From contig NZ_HG005139.1 of the NCBI RefSeq assembly GCF_000455265.1, forward strand, positions 1,091,850-1,155,849: DNA of 64,000 bases. Reading direction: 5' to 3'. This DNA is from Paenibacillus antibioticophila (GTDB lineage: Bacteria > Bacillota > Bacilli > Paenibacillales > Paenibacillaceae). The notes under the pieces are model-generated. The model did no database searches. It was not told the DNA's origin and saw nothing but the letters and a program-made list of their open reading frames with translations. The position numbers and the translations under genes are program-made. Shown in pieces: positions 17,541 to 25,568 of the stretch (position 1 is its first letter; every line of letters starts with the position of its first letter).

Positions 17541-17771
17541 TTCAGCGAAGGGACGAAAAGCTCGTTTACCGAATATGTAACCAAGCTCAGACTGGATCAA
17601 GCCGCGGAACTGCTTATCGCCAATTCGCGGTTGCCGGTATCGGCCGTTGCCGAACGGGTCGGTTACAGGAACGTTCAATACTTCCACAGTAAATTCAAAG
17701 CGCGATTCGGCGTGACTCCTGTCCAATATCGAAAATCGCAGCAGGGGTTTAAAGATTTGCAAACGCTATAA
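17541..17771 (+). pseudogene. Relic of an AraC-family regulator (C-terminal HTH only)
   Basis: An open frame without a plausible start reads FSEGTKSSFTEYVTKLRLDQ, continues through AVAERVGYRNVQYFHSKFK and ends GVTPVQYRKSQQGFKDLQTL before TAA. This is the second half of an AraC double-HTH domain. The first HTH and everything before it is missing. The hairpin at 17807 is probably its old terminator. It suggests a deleted regulator gene downstream of the tRNA. Confidence 0.7.
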
Positions 17772-17806
17772 CCGAACAAACCGCGATGCTTTGTTTCAGA
17801 AAGAAC

Positions 17807-17836
17807 CGCCCGACACGACATTCCGGGCGTTTTTTT
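17807..17836 (+). terminator. Terminator after the AraC relic
   Basis: CGCCCG and CGGGCG pair around an 11-base loop and are followed by TTTTTTT. It lies 35 bases beyond the relic's stop codon. Confidence 0.75.
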
Positions 17837-17898
17837 CTTTATAAATCTAAAGAAATCAAACCTTCGGGAGACGTCAAAACGAAAAATGACGGGATTTG

Positions 17899-18015
17899 GA
17901 GAGCCCCTGGGTCGGGTTTAAACACTTCTGCCAAGACAAAACCGCAATCATCGTGACTCACAGGCTGGGTTCGGTTCAGATCGCCGATAGAATTATCGTA
18001 TTAAAGGCGTGTTGA
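17899..18015 (+). pseudogene. Relic of an ABC exporter ATPase (H-loop end)
   Basis: The frame ending at TGA 18013-18015 reads HFCQDKTAIIVTHRLGSVQI and then ADRIIVLKAC. KTxIIVTHRLxSVxxADRIIVL is the H-loop/D-loop tail of peptide and multidrug ABC exporters. Walker motifs and membrane domain are absent. It is a small fragment of a formerly larger gene, next to the AraC relic. Confidence 0.65.
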
Positions 18016-18043
18016 TGGCAAAGGAAACGGGCGTTTCAAACCG

Positions 18044-18079
18044 AAAAGGCTACGATGAAACGATTCATCGTAGCCTTTT
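18044..18079. terminator. Bidirectional terminator at the hcp 3' end
   Basis: AAAAGGCTACGATGAA and TTCATCGTAGCCTTTT form a perfect 16-base stem with a 4-base loop; T-rich sequence follows on both strands. It is 36 bases beyond the hcp stop and also closes the relic region coming from the left. Confidence 0.88.
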
Positions 18080-18114
18080 CTTTGTGCTTTCCGCATACTG
18101 GGATAATCTGAATG

Positions 18115-19800
18115 TTACGCGCCCAAGAACATTTTCATATCGTCCTCGACGTTAGTAATTCCGCCGATGCCGAATTTCTCGACCAGGATGTTGGCCACGT
18201 TCGGCGAAAGGAACGCGGGGAGCGTCGGGCCCAGGTGGATGTTCTTCACGCCGAGGTAGAGTAAGGCAAGCAGGACGATCACCGCTTTTTGCTCATACCA
18301 GGCGATATTGTACGAAATCGGCAGTTCGTTGATATCCTCCAGGCCCAGGATTTCCTTCAGTTTCAGAGCGATGACGGCAAGGGAATAAGAGTCGTTGCAC
18401 TGTCCGGCGTCCAGGACGCGGGGGATGCCTCCGATTTCACCCAACTCGAGCTTGTTGTATTTGTACTTCGCGCATCCCGCGGTCAAAATGACCGTATCGC
18501 CGGGAAGTTCCTGGGCGAATTCCGTATAGTAGTTGCGCGACTTCATCCGTCCATCGCAGCCGGCCATGACGAAAAAGCGCTTGATCGCCCCGGCCTTCAC
18601 GGCATCCACGACCTGATCGGCGATCCCGGTTACGGTATGATGGGCAAAGCCGCCGACGATTTCGCCGTTCTCCAGCTCGGTTGGCGGGCTGCACCGCTTG
18701 GCGCGGGCGATGATTCCCGAGAAGTCCTTCGGCTGCCCTTCAGGACCTTCCGGAATATGCCGTACGCCGGGATATCCGGTGTTACCGGTCGTATAGATCC
18801 GGTCCATGTAGCTGGATTTCGGCGGGACGATACAGTTGGTGGTCATCAGAACCGGCCCGTTGAAAGCGGCGAATTCCGTCGTTTGCTGCCACCAGGCATT
18901 CCCGTAGTTGCCGACGAAATGCTCGTATTTCTTGAAGGCCGGATAGTAATGGGCCGGCAGCATTTCACTGTGCGTGTACACATCGACCCCCGTGCCTTCG
19001 GTTTGCCGCAGCAATTCCTCCAAGTCTTTCAAGTCATGTCCGCTGATGAGGATGCCCGGCCGGTCGCGGACGCCGATATTCACCCGGGTTACTTCCGGAT
19101 GCCCATAGGTTCCGGTATTGGCCCGATCGAGCAGGGACATGGCTTCCACGCCGAATTTGCCCGTCTCCATGACCAAAGCGACGAGATCGTCCGCGGTTAA
19201 GGCATCGTCCAAAGTGGCGGCGAGGGCCCGGCGCATAAATAGATCAATAGCCGCATCCGAATGGTTTAGGTGAAAAGCATGATACGTGTAAGCGGCCATT
19301 CCTTTAAGGCCATAGGTCAACAGTTCACGCAAAGAGCGGATGTCCGGATCGTTTGTGGCGAGAACGCCGACTTGCTTGGCCTTGGCGTCAAACGAGGCTT
19401 CGTCGTCAGCCAGCCAAACCGCGGCATCGGGAAGCGCAGCGTCATCGCCGGAGTGCCGTTCGTCCCAGTGGCTTCGGACGTCGGCCCGCAGCGCGAGCGC
19501 TTCCCGGATTTTGGAGATGAACACGTCGCGGTCAAAATTAGCGTTCGTAATCGTAGCAAAGAGAGAATCCATAATGAAGACGGAAATCCGTTTCTCCAAC
19601 ACTTCGGGGAGGCGGGCATCGATCGAAAGAAACGAGATGCCTTTCAATACATAGATCAGCAGATCCTGCAGGTTGGCGACATCATGCGGTTTCCCGCAAA
19701 CGCCTTTAATCGTGCAGCCGGTTCCTCCGGCCGATTCCTGACACTGAAAACAAAACATGGATGACTGCTGGATGCCAACAGGGGATGCGGATGAGGTCAT
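18115..19800 (-). CDS. hcp: Hydroxylamine reductase / hybrid-cluster protein
   Basis: The 561-residue protein starts at ATG 19798-19800 behind AGGAGG. The N-terminal cluster-binding cysteines are Cys17, Cys20, Cys29 and Cys35 ([15 protein letters not shown], then GVCGK). Hybrid-cluster ligand regions follow, including [28 protein letters not shown] and [10 protein letters not shown]. Hcp reduces hydroxylamine to ammonia and is implicated in NO reduction under anaerobic nitrosative stress. No hcr reductase gene is adjacent, as usual in Firmicutes. An Fnr-type box lies upstream. Confidence 0.95.
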   Translation of the reverse strand: MTSSASPVGIQQSSMFCFQCQESAGGTGCTIKGVCGKPHDVANLQDLLIYVLKGISFLSIDARLPEVLEKRISVFIMDSLFATITNANFDRDVFISKIREALALRADVRSHWDERHSGDDAALPDAAVWLADDEASFDAKAKQVGVLATNDPDIRSLRELLTYGLKGMAAYTYHAFHLNHSDAAIDLFMRRALAATLDDALTADDLVALVMETGKFGVEAMSLLDRANTGTYGHPEVTRVNIGVRDRPGILISGHDLKDLEELLRQTEGTGVDVYTHSEMLPAHYYPAFKKYEHFVGNYGNAWWQQTTEFAAFNGPVLMTTNCIVPPKSSYMDRIYTTGNTGYPGVRHIPEGPEGQPKDFSGIIARAKRCSPPTELENGEIVGGFAHHTVTGIADQVVDAVKAGAIKRFFVMAGCDGRMKSRNYYTEFAQELPGDTVILTAGCAKYKYNKLELGEIGGIPRVLDAGQCNDSYSLAVIALKLKEILGLEDINELPISYNIAWYEQKAVIVLLALLYLGVKNIHLGPTLPAFLSPNVANILVEKFGIGGITNVEDDMKMFLGA

Positions 19801-19856
19801 CTTTAAAAAACCTCCTATGGAAAAATATAGTGGAAATATGTAGCTGACATCCAGAA

Positions 19857-19898
19857 GCATAACGCCGGGGGCAAGATGGTCAGGTGATTTCAATCACA
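19857..19898 (-). promoter_or_regulatory. Fnr-dependent promoter of hcp
   Basis: On the minus strand TGTGATTGAAATCACC (19898 to 19883) matches the Crp/Fnr consensus TGTGA-N6-TCACA at nine of ten positions. A -10 like TATGCT lies at 19862-19857. The box centre is then about 40-41 bases before the predicted start, the standard class II activator position. This suits anaerobic or NO-linked expression of hcp. Confidence 0.65.
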
Positions 19899-20144
19899 TT
19901 TTTAACAGGGACGAACGGTTACCAAACAAATAGTTCATCGGACGAGGTATTTTTGCGGCAACTTGCCGAGCTCGGGCTTGCGGTGACCGGTCTGGAGGAA
20001 TTGACTCCGTTGCTCCCTGACGGAAGCATCGACTATTCTGGCATGCTGGTTGGGGCAACGTTCTATAAGGAAGTTCTCAATCTGCTGGATAACTATGCCG
20101 GAAGCTTCGCTTTCTTAGTTCAACTTATATATGAGAAATTTTAA
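19884..20144 (+). pseudogene. Unrecognised reading frame, probably truncated by a repeat end
   Basis: The frame opens at a GTG inside the hcp Fnr box and has no Shine-Dalgarno sequence. It reads [20 protein letters not shown], then LRQLAELGLAVTGLEELTPL and further to NLLDNYAG, which looks coding. Its last residues (FLVQLIYEKF) come from TAGTTCAACTTATATA at 20116-20131, a 16-base match to the end of the inverted-repeat element at 55212-55341. It is best read as an internal piece of a lost gene, cut by that element. The family is not recognised. Confidence 0.4.
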
Positions 20145-20156
20145 TTTTAAATTATC

Positions 20157-20184
20157 TAAATTCTAGACGGGGATGTGTCGAAAT
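20157..20184 (+). promoter_or_regulatory. Possible sigma-D promoter of the chemoreceptor gene
   Basis: TAAA at 20157-20160 and GTCGAAAT at 20177-20184 are 16 bases apart. The Bacillus motility sigma factor reads TAAA-N14..16-GCCGATAT, and the match is six of eight in the -10. Chemoreceptor genes are commonly sigma-D dependent. A TATAAT at 20191-20196 offers an alternative sigma-A -10 without a good -35. Confidence 0.35.
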
Positions 20185-20226
20185 ATGTATTATAATGACG
20201 AAATATAACCAGAGGAGATACCGCTT

Positions 20227-21975
20227 ATGATGAAAACAATCCGCTTTAACGCTTTACGTCCCAAGTTTCTTTTGCTATGTCTTTTACTTTTGGCTGTCCC
20301 TTCGCTTCTGCTTGGCTACTTGGCGTATAATACTTCCAAGCAACAACTGGATGCGTCGGGCCAAGCCCAGTTGAAAAACAGCGTTCGTTTAGGGATCGCC
20401 ATGATCAACAATTTGAACAAAGAAGTCGAAGCGGGCCATTTAACGCTTGAGCAAGCGCAGGATATGTTCCGTGAGGAGATTCTTGGGCCCAAAGGCACAG
20501 ATAATACACGACCGATTAACTTCAAGTATGTTGTCGGCCAAAGCGGATACTTATATGCGGTCGATAAAAGCGGCATCTCCGTTATGAATCCCGCCAACGA
20601 GGGAGCGGACATGAATACGATCGTGACCGAAGACGGCGTGGAAATGGGCAAAACGATCATCGAACTCGGCACGGCCGGGGGAGGCTTTTACACATACATC
20701 TGGAACAATCCGGTCTCCGGTGAAGACGAAACTAAAATTTCTTATGTGGAAATGGACGAAAACTGGGGGTGGATTGTAGGTTCGGGGGCTTATATGAGCG
20801 AGTTTAATCAAGGGGCAAACGAGGTGCTGCGTATTCTCGTCATGACTCTGGCGATCTCTTTGGCGATCGGCGCAATCGCCGCAGGGCTGTTCGTCAACTC
20901 GATCGTGAAGCCGATCTCCGTGATGGCCCGACAAGTGGAAAAAGTAGCCGACGGCGATTTGACGATGGAACCGATGACCGTCAAAAATAAAGACGAAGTG
21001 GGAAGATTGGCGGAAGGCTTTAACACAATGACAGGCAACCTGAGAGCGTTGATTCGTCATGTATCGGGCAGCTCCGAGCAGGTGGCCGCTTCATCCGAAG
21101 AATTGAACGCAAGTGCGCAGCAAACGTCCAAAGCCACCGAACAAATCGCGCTTTCCGCCCAGGAAGTGGCGGTGGGAGCGGAGCAACAAGTCAAAACCGC
21201 GCACGATGCCAATGCGGTCGTCAGTGAAATTTCCAAAGGCATGGAGCAGGTTGCTCATTCGATTCAGGCGGTTGCCGAAGCGGCCGTAAGCGCAAATGAG
21301 GAAACCGTAAAGGGGCATGAAGTGGTTAAGCAAACGGCGGAGCAAATGAGCGTGGTGCAGGAGCGGGTTGAAGCGACGGCCCAGGTGATCCACACGTTAG
21401 GGGAGAAATCCGGCGAGATCGGAGAAGTCATATCTTTGATTACGGAGATCGCCAATCAAACCAATTTGCTTGCCTTGAATGCGGCGATTGAGGCAGCCAG
21501 AGCCGGGGAAGACGGAAAAGGCTTCGCCGTAGTGGCTAATGAGGTTCGGAAATTGGCCGGGCAATCCTCCGTAGCCGCCGATAAGATACGCTTGATGATT
21601 CAGGACATTCAAAATGAAACCCAGGGCGCGGTAACGGCCATCCTGGAGGGAACTCGCGCCGTTGACGAAGGGTTGAGACAAACCCGGGAAACAGGAGACA
21701 GCTTCAGGATCATCACCCGTATGATCGGCGAAGTATCCTCCCAATCCCAGGAGGTGTCCGCCGTTGTGCAGGAAGTTAGCGCATCTTCCCAGAACATGGT
21801 GGCAATGATCGAAGCCGTGGCGCTGATCTCCGATCAAACCGCCGGGAACTCCCAAAGTATGGCAGCGGCTTCCGAAGAGCAGCTGGCATCGATGGAAGAG
21901 ATTACGGCCTCCGCAGCCAATTTGGCAAGTATGGCTGAAGAGCTGCAGAGTTTGGTAACCAAATTTAAAGCGTGA
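20227..21975 (+). CDS. Methyl-accepting chemotaxis protein with single Cache domain
   Basis: The 582-residue protein has a first helix ([20 protein letters not shown]), then an extracellular sCache_2 domain to about 195 ([32 protein letters not shown]). A second helix, a HAMP domain ([20 protein letters not shown]) and the cytoplasmic coiled-coil signalling domain follow. The conserved hairpin tip is present ([20 protein letters not shown]). Cache receptors of this type sense small organic acids or amino acids. The ATG follows AGAGGAGAT. Confidence 0.95.
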   Translation: MMKTIRFNALRPKFLLLCLLLLAVPSLLLGYLAYNTSKQQLDASGQAQLKNSVRLGIAMINNLNKEVEAGHLTLEQAQDMFREEILGPKGTDNTRPINFKYVVGQSGYLYAVDKSGISVMNPANEGADMNTIVTEDGVEMGKTIIELGTAGGGFYTYIWNNPVSGEDETKISYVEMDENWGWIVGSGAYMSEFNQGANEVLRILVMTLAISLAIGAIAAGLFVNSIVKPISVMARQVEKVADGDLTMEPMTVKNKDEVGRLAEGFNTMTGNLRALIRHVSGSSEQVAASSEELNASAQQTSKATEQIALSAQEVAVGAEQQVKTAHDANAVVSEISKGMEQVAHSIQAVAEAAVSANEETVKGHEVVKQTAEQMSVVQERVEATAQVIHTLGEKSGEIGEVISLITEIANQTNLLALNAAIEAARAGEDGKGFAVVANEVRKLAGQSSVAADKIRLMIQDIQNETQGAVTAILEGTRAVDEGLRQTRETGDSFRIITRMIGEVSSQSQEVSAVVQEVSASSQNMVAMIEAVALISDQTAGNSQSMAAASEEQLASMEEITASAANLASMAEELQSLVTKFKA

Positions 21976-21983
21976 TGTTTACC

Positions 21984-22024
21984 GGGAGGATGCCGGCCGC
22001 AGGGCCGTGTCATCCTCCCTTTTT
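21984..22024 (+). terminator. Terminator of the chemoreceptor gene
   Basis: GGGAGGATG and CATCCTCCC form a nine-base stem, followed by TTTTT, nine bases after the stop codon. Confidence 0.9.
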
Positions 22025-22118
22025 ATTCCCAATGAAATGTTTTTTAGCCTAAACGATGTGGCGCCAAAGGGTCGGTCTGTCCCATGCGTATTTATGCTAA
22101 CGCTGACCAGGATGCTTA

Positions 22119-22668
22119 TTGGGGCGAAATGCCGTCGTGAAAGAGCAGTACACGATCCTTGAGCAGTATTCGTCCCAGATCGATGATCAGGCGCTGATGC
22201 AAATGAATATTCACTACCATGTGCTGGTGCTCGAAAGCCTGAGGCTGCTGCTTGGCGAAGAAAAGGATATGCAGGTGCGCGTGGCCGGTGACGGGAGGCA
22301 GGCGAAGGAGGCCTGCGAACGGGAGCTGCCGGACCTCATCTGATGGACATCCACATGCCTGAAATGGACTGTCTTCATGCAACCAGGCTGGTGAAAGAGA
22401 AGTGGCCGGAAGTTCGCGTCATCATGATGACCACGTTGGATGAAGTCGATGTCGTCGCAGAGTCGCTGCGCCTGAGGGCGGAGGGGTATCTGCTGAAATC
22501 GGTTCATCCCAAGGAACTCGCGGCGACGATCAGACTCGTGTATAGCGGAGGCACGATGATCTCGCCGCATGTCGCGCAGCAGCTTTTTCAGCAGCCGGAC
22601 AACAACATGACGAATCCTTACGGCTTAACCGAGAGGGAACGGGATATTACTTGCCGGAGTGCTGGGTA
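22119..22668 (+). pseudogene. Frameshifted NarL/FixJ-type response regulator
   Basis: The first frame (22119-22343) carries HVLVLESLRLLLGEE and ends RELPDLI. A second frame resumes at 22343 with MDIHMPEMDCLHATRLVKEK and EGYLLKSVHPKELAATIRLV. Joining them needs one extra base before ATGGAC (PDLI-L-MDIHMPEMD), so a one-base deletion broke the receiver domain. The C-terminus stops within GLTERERDITCRSAG, the first turn of the LuxR-type HTH, so DNA binding is lost too. The usual partner kinase is missing. Confidence 0.75.
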
Positions 22669-22747
22669 ACATTTCCACGCAGCCGGGTTTCATGCTATCT
22701 TAATGGGATGAATATGTTCAAATTCTGGCGAATCATGGAGCGTAAAT

Positions 22748-23434
22748 ATGAACTTTGACTGCTTAATTGTAGATGACGAGCAAGTGCTTGCGGAGACGAC
22801 ATGCGAATATTTCAATATGTTTGAGGTAAAAACGGCCTGTGTGACCAGCGCGGAGGCATGCGAACGCTTCCTGCGGGAGAACGACACCTCGCTGATTCTT
22901 CTCGATATCAATCTTGGCGGGAGTTCGGGGTTTGACCTGTGCAAAAAATTGCGGCGGACGATGGATCTCCCGATCCTTTTTATCAGCGCCCGCAGCAGTG
23001 ATGACGATGTGCTGATCGCCCTGAACATCGGGGGCGACGATTATATCCAAAAGCCGTATACACTAAGCGTTCTGCTGGCCAAGGTCAAAACCGTACTCCG
23101 GCGTTACGGAAAGCAACATCCCGCGGCGGACGTGCTGGAATTCGGGCGGGTGCGGATCGATTTGGCTCTTTCCCGTGTTCGGGTAAACGGCGAGGAAGTT
23201 AAATTCAAAACACTGGAGTACCGTCTGCTCTGCTATTTGGCACAGCATAAAAACCGGGTGGTGCCCAAAGAGGAGCTGTTCGCCAAGGTATGGGGCGAAT
23301 CGATTACCGGAGACGGAACTCTAAATGTGCATATCCGTCACTTACGCGAAAAGATCGAGGATGATCCCAACCATCCCCAATATATCAAAACGGTGTGGGG
23401 TACGGGATATGTGCTGGAGGACGGCACGCGATGA
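22748..23434 (+). CDS. OmpR-family response regulator
   Basis: The 228-residue protein has a receiver domain (LIVDDEQ, phospho-acceptor Asp53 in LLDINLG, KPY switch lysine) and a winged-helix Trans_reg_C domain ending YIKTVWGTGYVLE. It overlaps the kinase start by four bases (ATGA). It likely controls the ABC genes that follow, a common layout for antimicrobial-peptide or envelope-stress sensing. Confidence 0.95.
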   Translation: MNFDCLIVDDEQVLAETTCEYFNMFEVKTACVTSAEACERFLRENDTSLILLDINLGGSSGFDLCKKLRRTMDLPILFISARSSDDDVLIALNIGGDDYIQKPYTLSVLLAKVKTVLRRYGKQHPAADVLEFGRVRIDLALSRVRVNGEEVKFKTLEYRLLCYLAQHKNRVVPKEELFAKVWGESITGDGTLNVHIRHLREKIEDDPNHPQYIKTVWGTGYVLEDGTR

Positions 23435-24690
23435 GAATAAAGAGGATGCTCCTGACGTTGCTTGCGGTATGGATCCTCGGTTTCACGTTAGCGCTCCGGG
23501 TGATTGAACCGGACGTCGACCCCCGGTTTGATACGGTGATGGCGAACCGGTTGTTAAAGACGGTGGAAAGCCGCTGGAACGAGATTGAGGCAGGCGATTA
23601 CAGCGGCATCCCACAGCAATTTGTCGTGCTTGACTCACTCGGGAATGTGCGCTACCGGACGACCGGCGGGCTGCCCGAAACCGTGAACGATGCCGTCAGG
23701 AACAGGGATGTGGTGCTCGATGTGGTGGTTTCGGGGCAGCCTGCGGGAAAACTGATCATCCACGATGATTACGGGCAAACCATTCAGCGCAGCAAACGGC
23801 ATTTGGCGTCGGTGGCTCTGACCACATTTAGCGTTTTAATAGTAATGTGCGCGCTCTATGTCCTGTTTTTAAACCGTTCTCTATTCCGGCCGTTCCAAAA
23901 GCTGCAAAAATTCGCCCTGCATGTGGCCCGCGGAAATCTGGACTACCCGCTTGAAATGGAAAAAAACAATCCATTCGGCGCTTTCACAGAAAGCTTTGAC
24001 ATGATGCGTGAGGAGCTGGCGGCGGCGCGGAAGAGCGAATATGAGGCCAACCGAAGCAAGAAGGAGCTTGTCGCCAGCTTGAGCCATGATATCAAGACGC
24101 CGGTCTCCTCCATCAAGGCGATCAGCGAATTGATGCTGGTGCGCGCAAACGATGAGAAGACGGTCAGCCAGCTAAGCATGATTCATGCCAAGGCCGAGCA
24201 AATCAATCGGCTGGTTACCGATATGTTCCATGCGACCCTAGAGGAATTGCAGGAGCTGAAGGTGAATGTGACCGAGGAATACAGTTCAATCCTGCAAGAA
24301 ATGATCAAGAACGTAAATTACGATGACCGGATTGAATGCGGACCTATTCCGGAATGCCTTATGTTGGTGGATCCTATGCGTTTGCAGCAAGTTCTCGACA
24401 ACGTTCTGAGCAACTCCTACAAATACGCGGGCACCAGGATTAAAATCAATGCATATATTCATCGGGACAGGCTGCAGATCGAGATAATGGATTACGGAAA
24501 AGGAGTTAGCCCGGAGGAGCTGCCGTTACTGTTTAACAAGTTTTACCGCGGTCACAACATCGAAAGCCAGACCGGGGCCGGGCTGGGGCTATTTATTTCA
24601 CGATATTTGATGCGGAGCATGCAAGGCGACATCGAGTGTCATAACCGTATCGACGGTTTTACCGTCACCTTGAGCATCAAGTTGGCCTGA
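23431..24690 (+). CDS. Sensor histidine kinase
   Basis: The 419-residue kinase starts at the ATG overlapping the regulator stop. It has an N-terminal helix (MLLTLLAVWILGFTLALRV), about 95 extracellular residues, and a second helix (ALTTFSVLIVMCALYVLFL). Then come a HAMP domain, HisKA with SLSHDIKTPVSSIKA and a HATPase domain (NVLSNSYKYAG, DYGKGVSPEELP, GAGLGLFISRYL). The modest extracellular domain indicates direct ligand sensing, unlike the BceS-type kinases that lack one. Confidence 0.93.
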   Translation: MRIKRMLLTLLAVWILGFTLALRVIEPDVDPRFDTVMANRLLKTVESRWNEIEAGDYSGIPQQFVVLDSLGNVRYRTTGGLPETVNDAVRNRDVVLDVVVSGQPAGKLIIHDDYGQTIQRSKRHLASVALTTFSVLIVMCALYVLFLNRSLFRPFQKLQKFALHVARGNLDYPLEMEKNNPFGAFTESFDMMREELAAARKSEYEANRSKKELVASLSHDIKTPVSSIKAISELMLVRANDEKTVSQLSMIHAKAEQINRLVTDMFHATLEELQELKVNVTEEYSSILQEMIKNVNYDDRIECGPIPECLMLVDPMRLQQVLDNVLSNSYKYAGTRIKINAYIHRDRLQIEIMDYGKGVSPEELPLLFNKFYRGHNIESQTGAGLGLFISRYLMRSMQGDIECHNRIDGFTVTLSIKLA

Positions 24691-24805
24691 CCTATTTAAG
24701 GAATGGTTAAGGATTAGACAAAGATTAACTAAGAATTGATCTTGTAGGATAGTAATGTAGCGGACAGCCGATGGTGCAATTCGTCGACAAGGGAATGATC
24801 GTTTC

Positions 24806-25567
24806 GTGCCAAATAAGATATTGAGAACGGAGAAACTATGCAAAACCTTCTCCACGGGCGGAAATCAGCAGCATGTGCTCAAAAATCTGGACCTCGAAAT
24901 ACCGGAGGGAGACTTTACGGTGATTATGGGCAGCTCAGGCTCCGGCAAATCGACATTGCTCTATGCGCTTTCCGGCATGGACAAACCCACTTTGGGCGAG
25001 ATTTATTTTGATGGGAAAAATATTACGCGCTACACCGAAGACCAGCTTGCCGTTTTTCGCCGAACTCACTGCGGATTCGTGTTTCAGCAAACGCACCTGC
25101 TGGATCACATGAGCTTGATGGATAATGTGCTGGCGAGCGGACTGCTGATGAACAGAAACAGGCGGGCGCTTACGGCCAAAGCGGAGCAGCTTTTAACCCA
25201 AGTCGGATTACCCGCCTCTTCCTGGGGCAAATTTCCGTCCCAGTTATCGGGCGGAGAGGCCCAGCGGGCCGGCATGGTCCGCGCCTGTATAAACGACCCG
25301 TTAGTCTTGTTCGCGGACGAGCCTACAGGCGCCCTTAATTCCGCGTCCAGCGACAGCGTGTTGGATGTGATGACAGGGATGAACCGGGGCGGACAGAGTA
25401 TCGTGATGGTTACGCATGATGTGAGAACGGCTTTAAGGGGCAGCCGTATCCTGTATTTGCGCGACGGCACCATCTACGGTGACTTGACATTGGGGGCTTT
25501 CCAGGACGAACAGGATGGGGGACGGCGGGAGAGACTCAACGAATTTTTGGCCGAAATGGGGTGGTAA
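24806..25567 (+). CDS. ABC transporter ATP-binding protein (MacB/LolD/BceA class)
   Basis: The 253-residue ATPase starts at GTG 24806 and has Walker A GSSGSGKST, Q-loop FVFQQTHLL, signature LSGGEAQRAGM, Walker B VLFADEPTG and H-loop MVTHD. The family partners FtsX-type permeases and usually drives peptide or lipid efflux across the envelope. It is 115 bases downstream of the kinase and one base before the permease. Confidence 0.94.
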   Translation: MPNKILRTEKLCKTFSTGGNQQHVLKNLDLEIPEGDFTVIMGSSGSGKSTLLYALSGMDKPTLGEIYFDGKNITRYTEDQLAVFRRTHCGFVFQQTHLLDHMSLMDNVLASGLLMNRNRRALTAKAEQLLTQVGLPASSWGKFPSQLSGGEAQRAGMVRACINDPLVLFADEPTGALNSASSDSVLDVMTGMNRGGQSIVMVTHDVRTALRGSRILYLRDGTIYGDLTLGAFQDEQDGGRRERLNEFLAEMGW

Positions 25568-25568
25568 G

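Noticed and set aside
18289..19200. 303-codon open frame on the plus strand
   Set aside because: It is antisense inside hcp; the frame is kept open by the GC-biased third positions of hcp.
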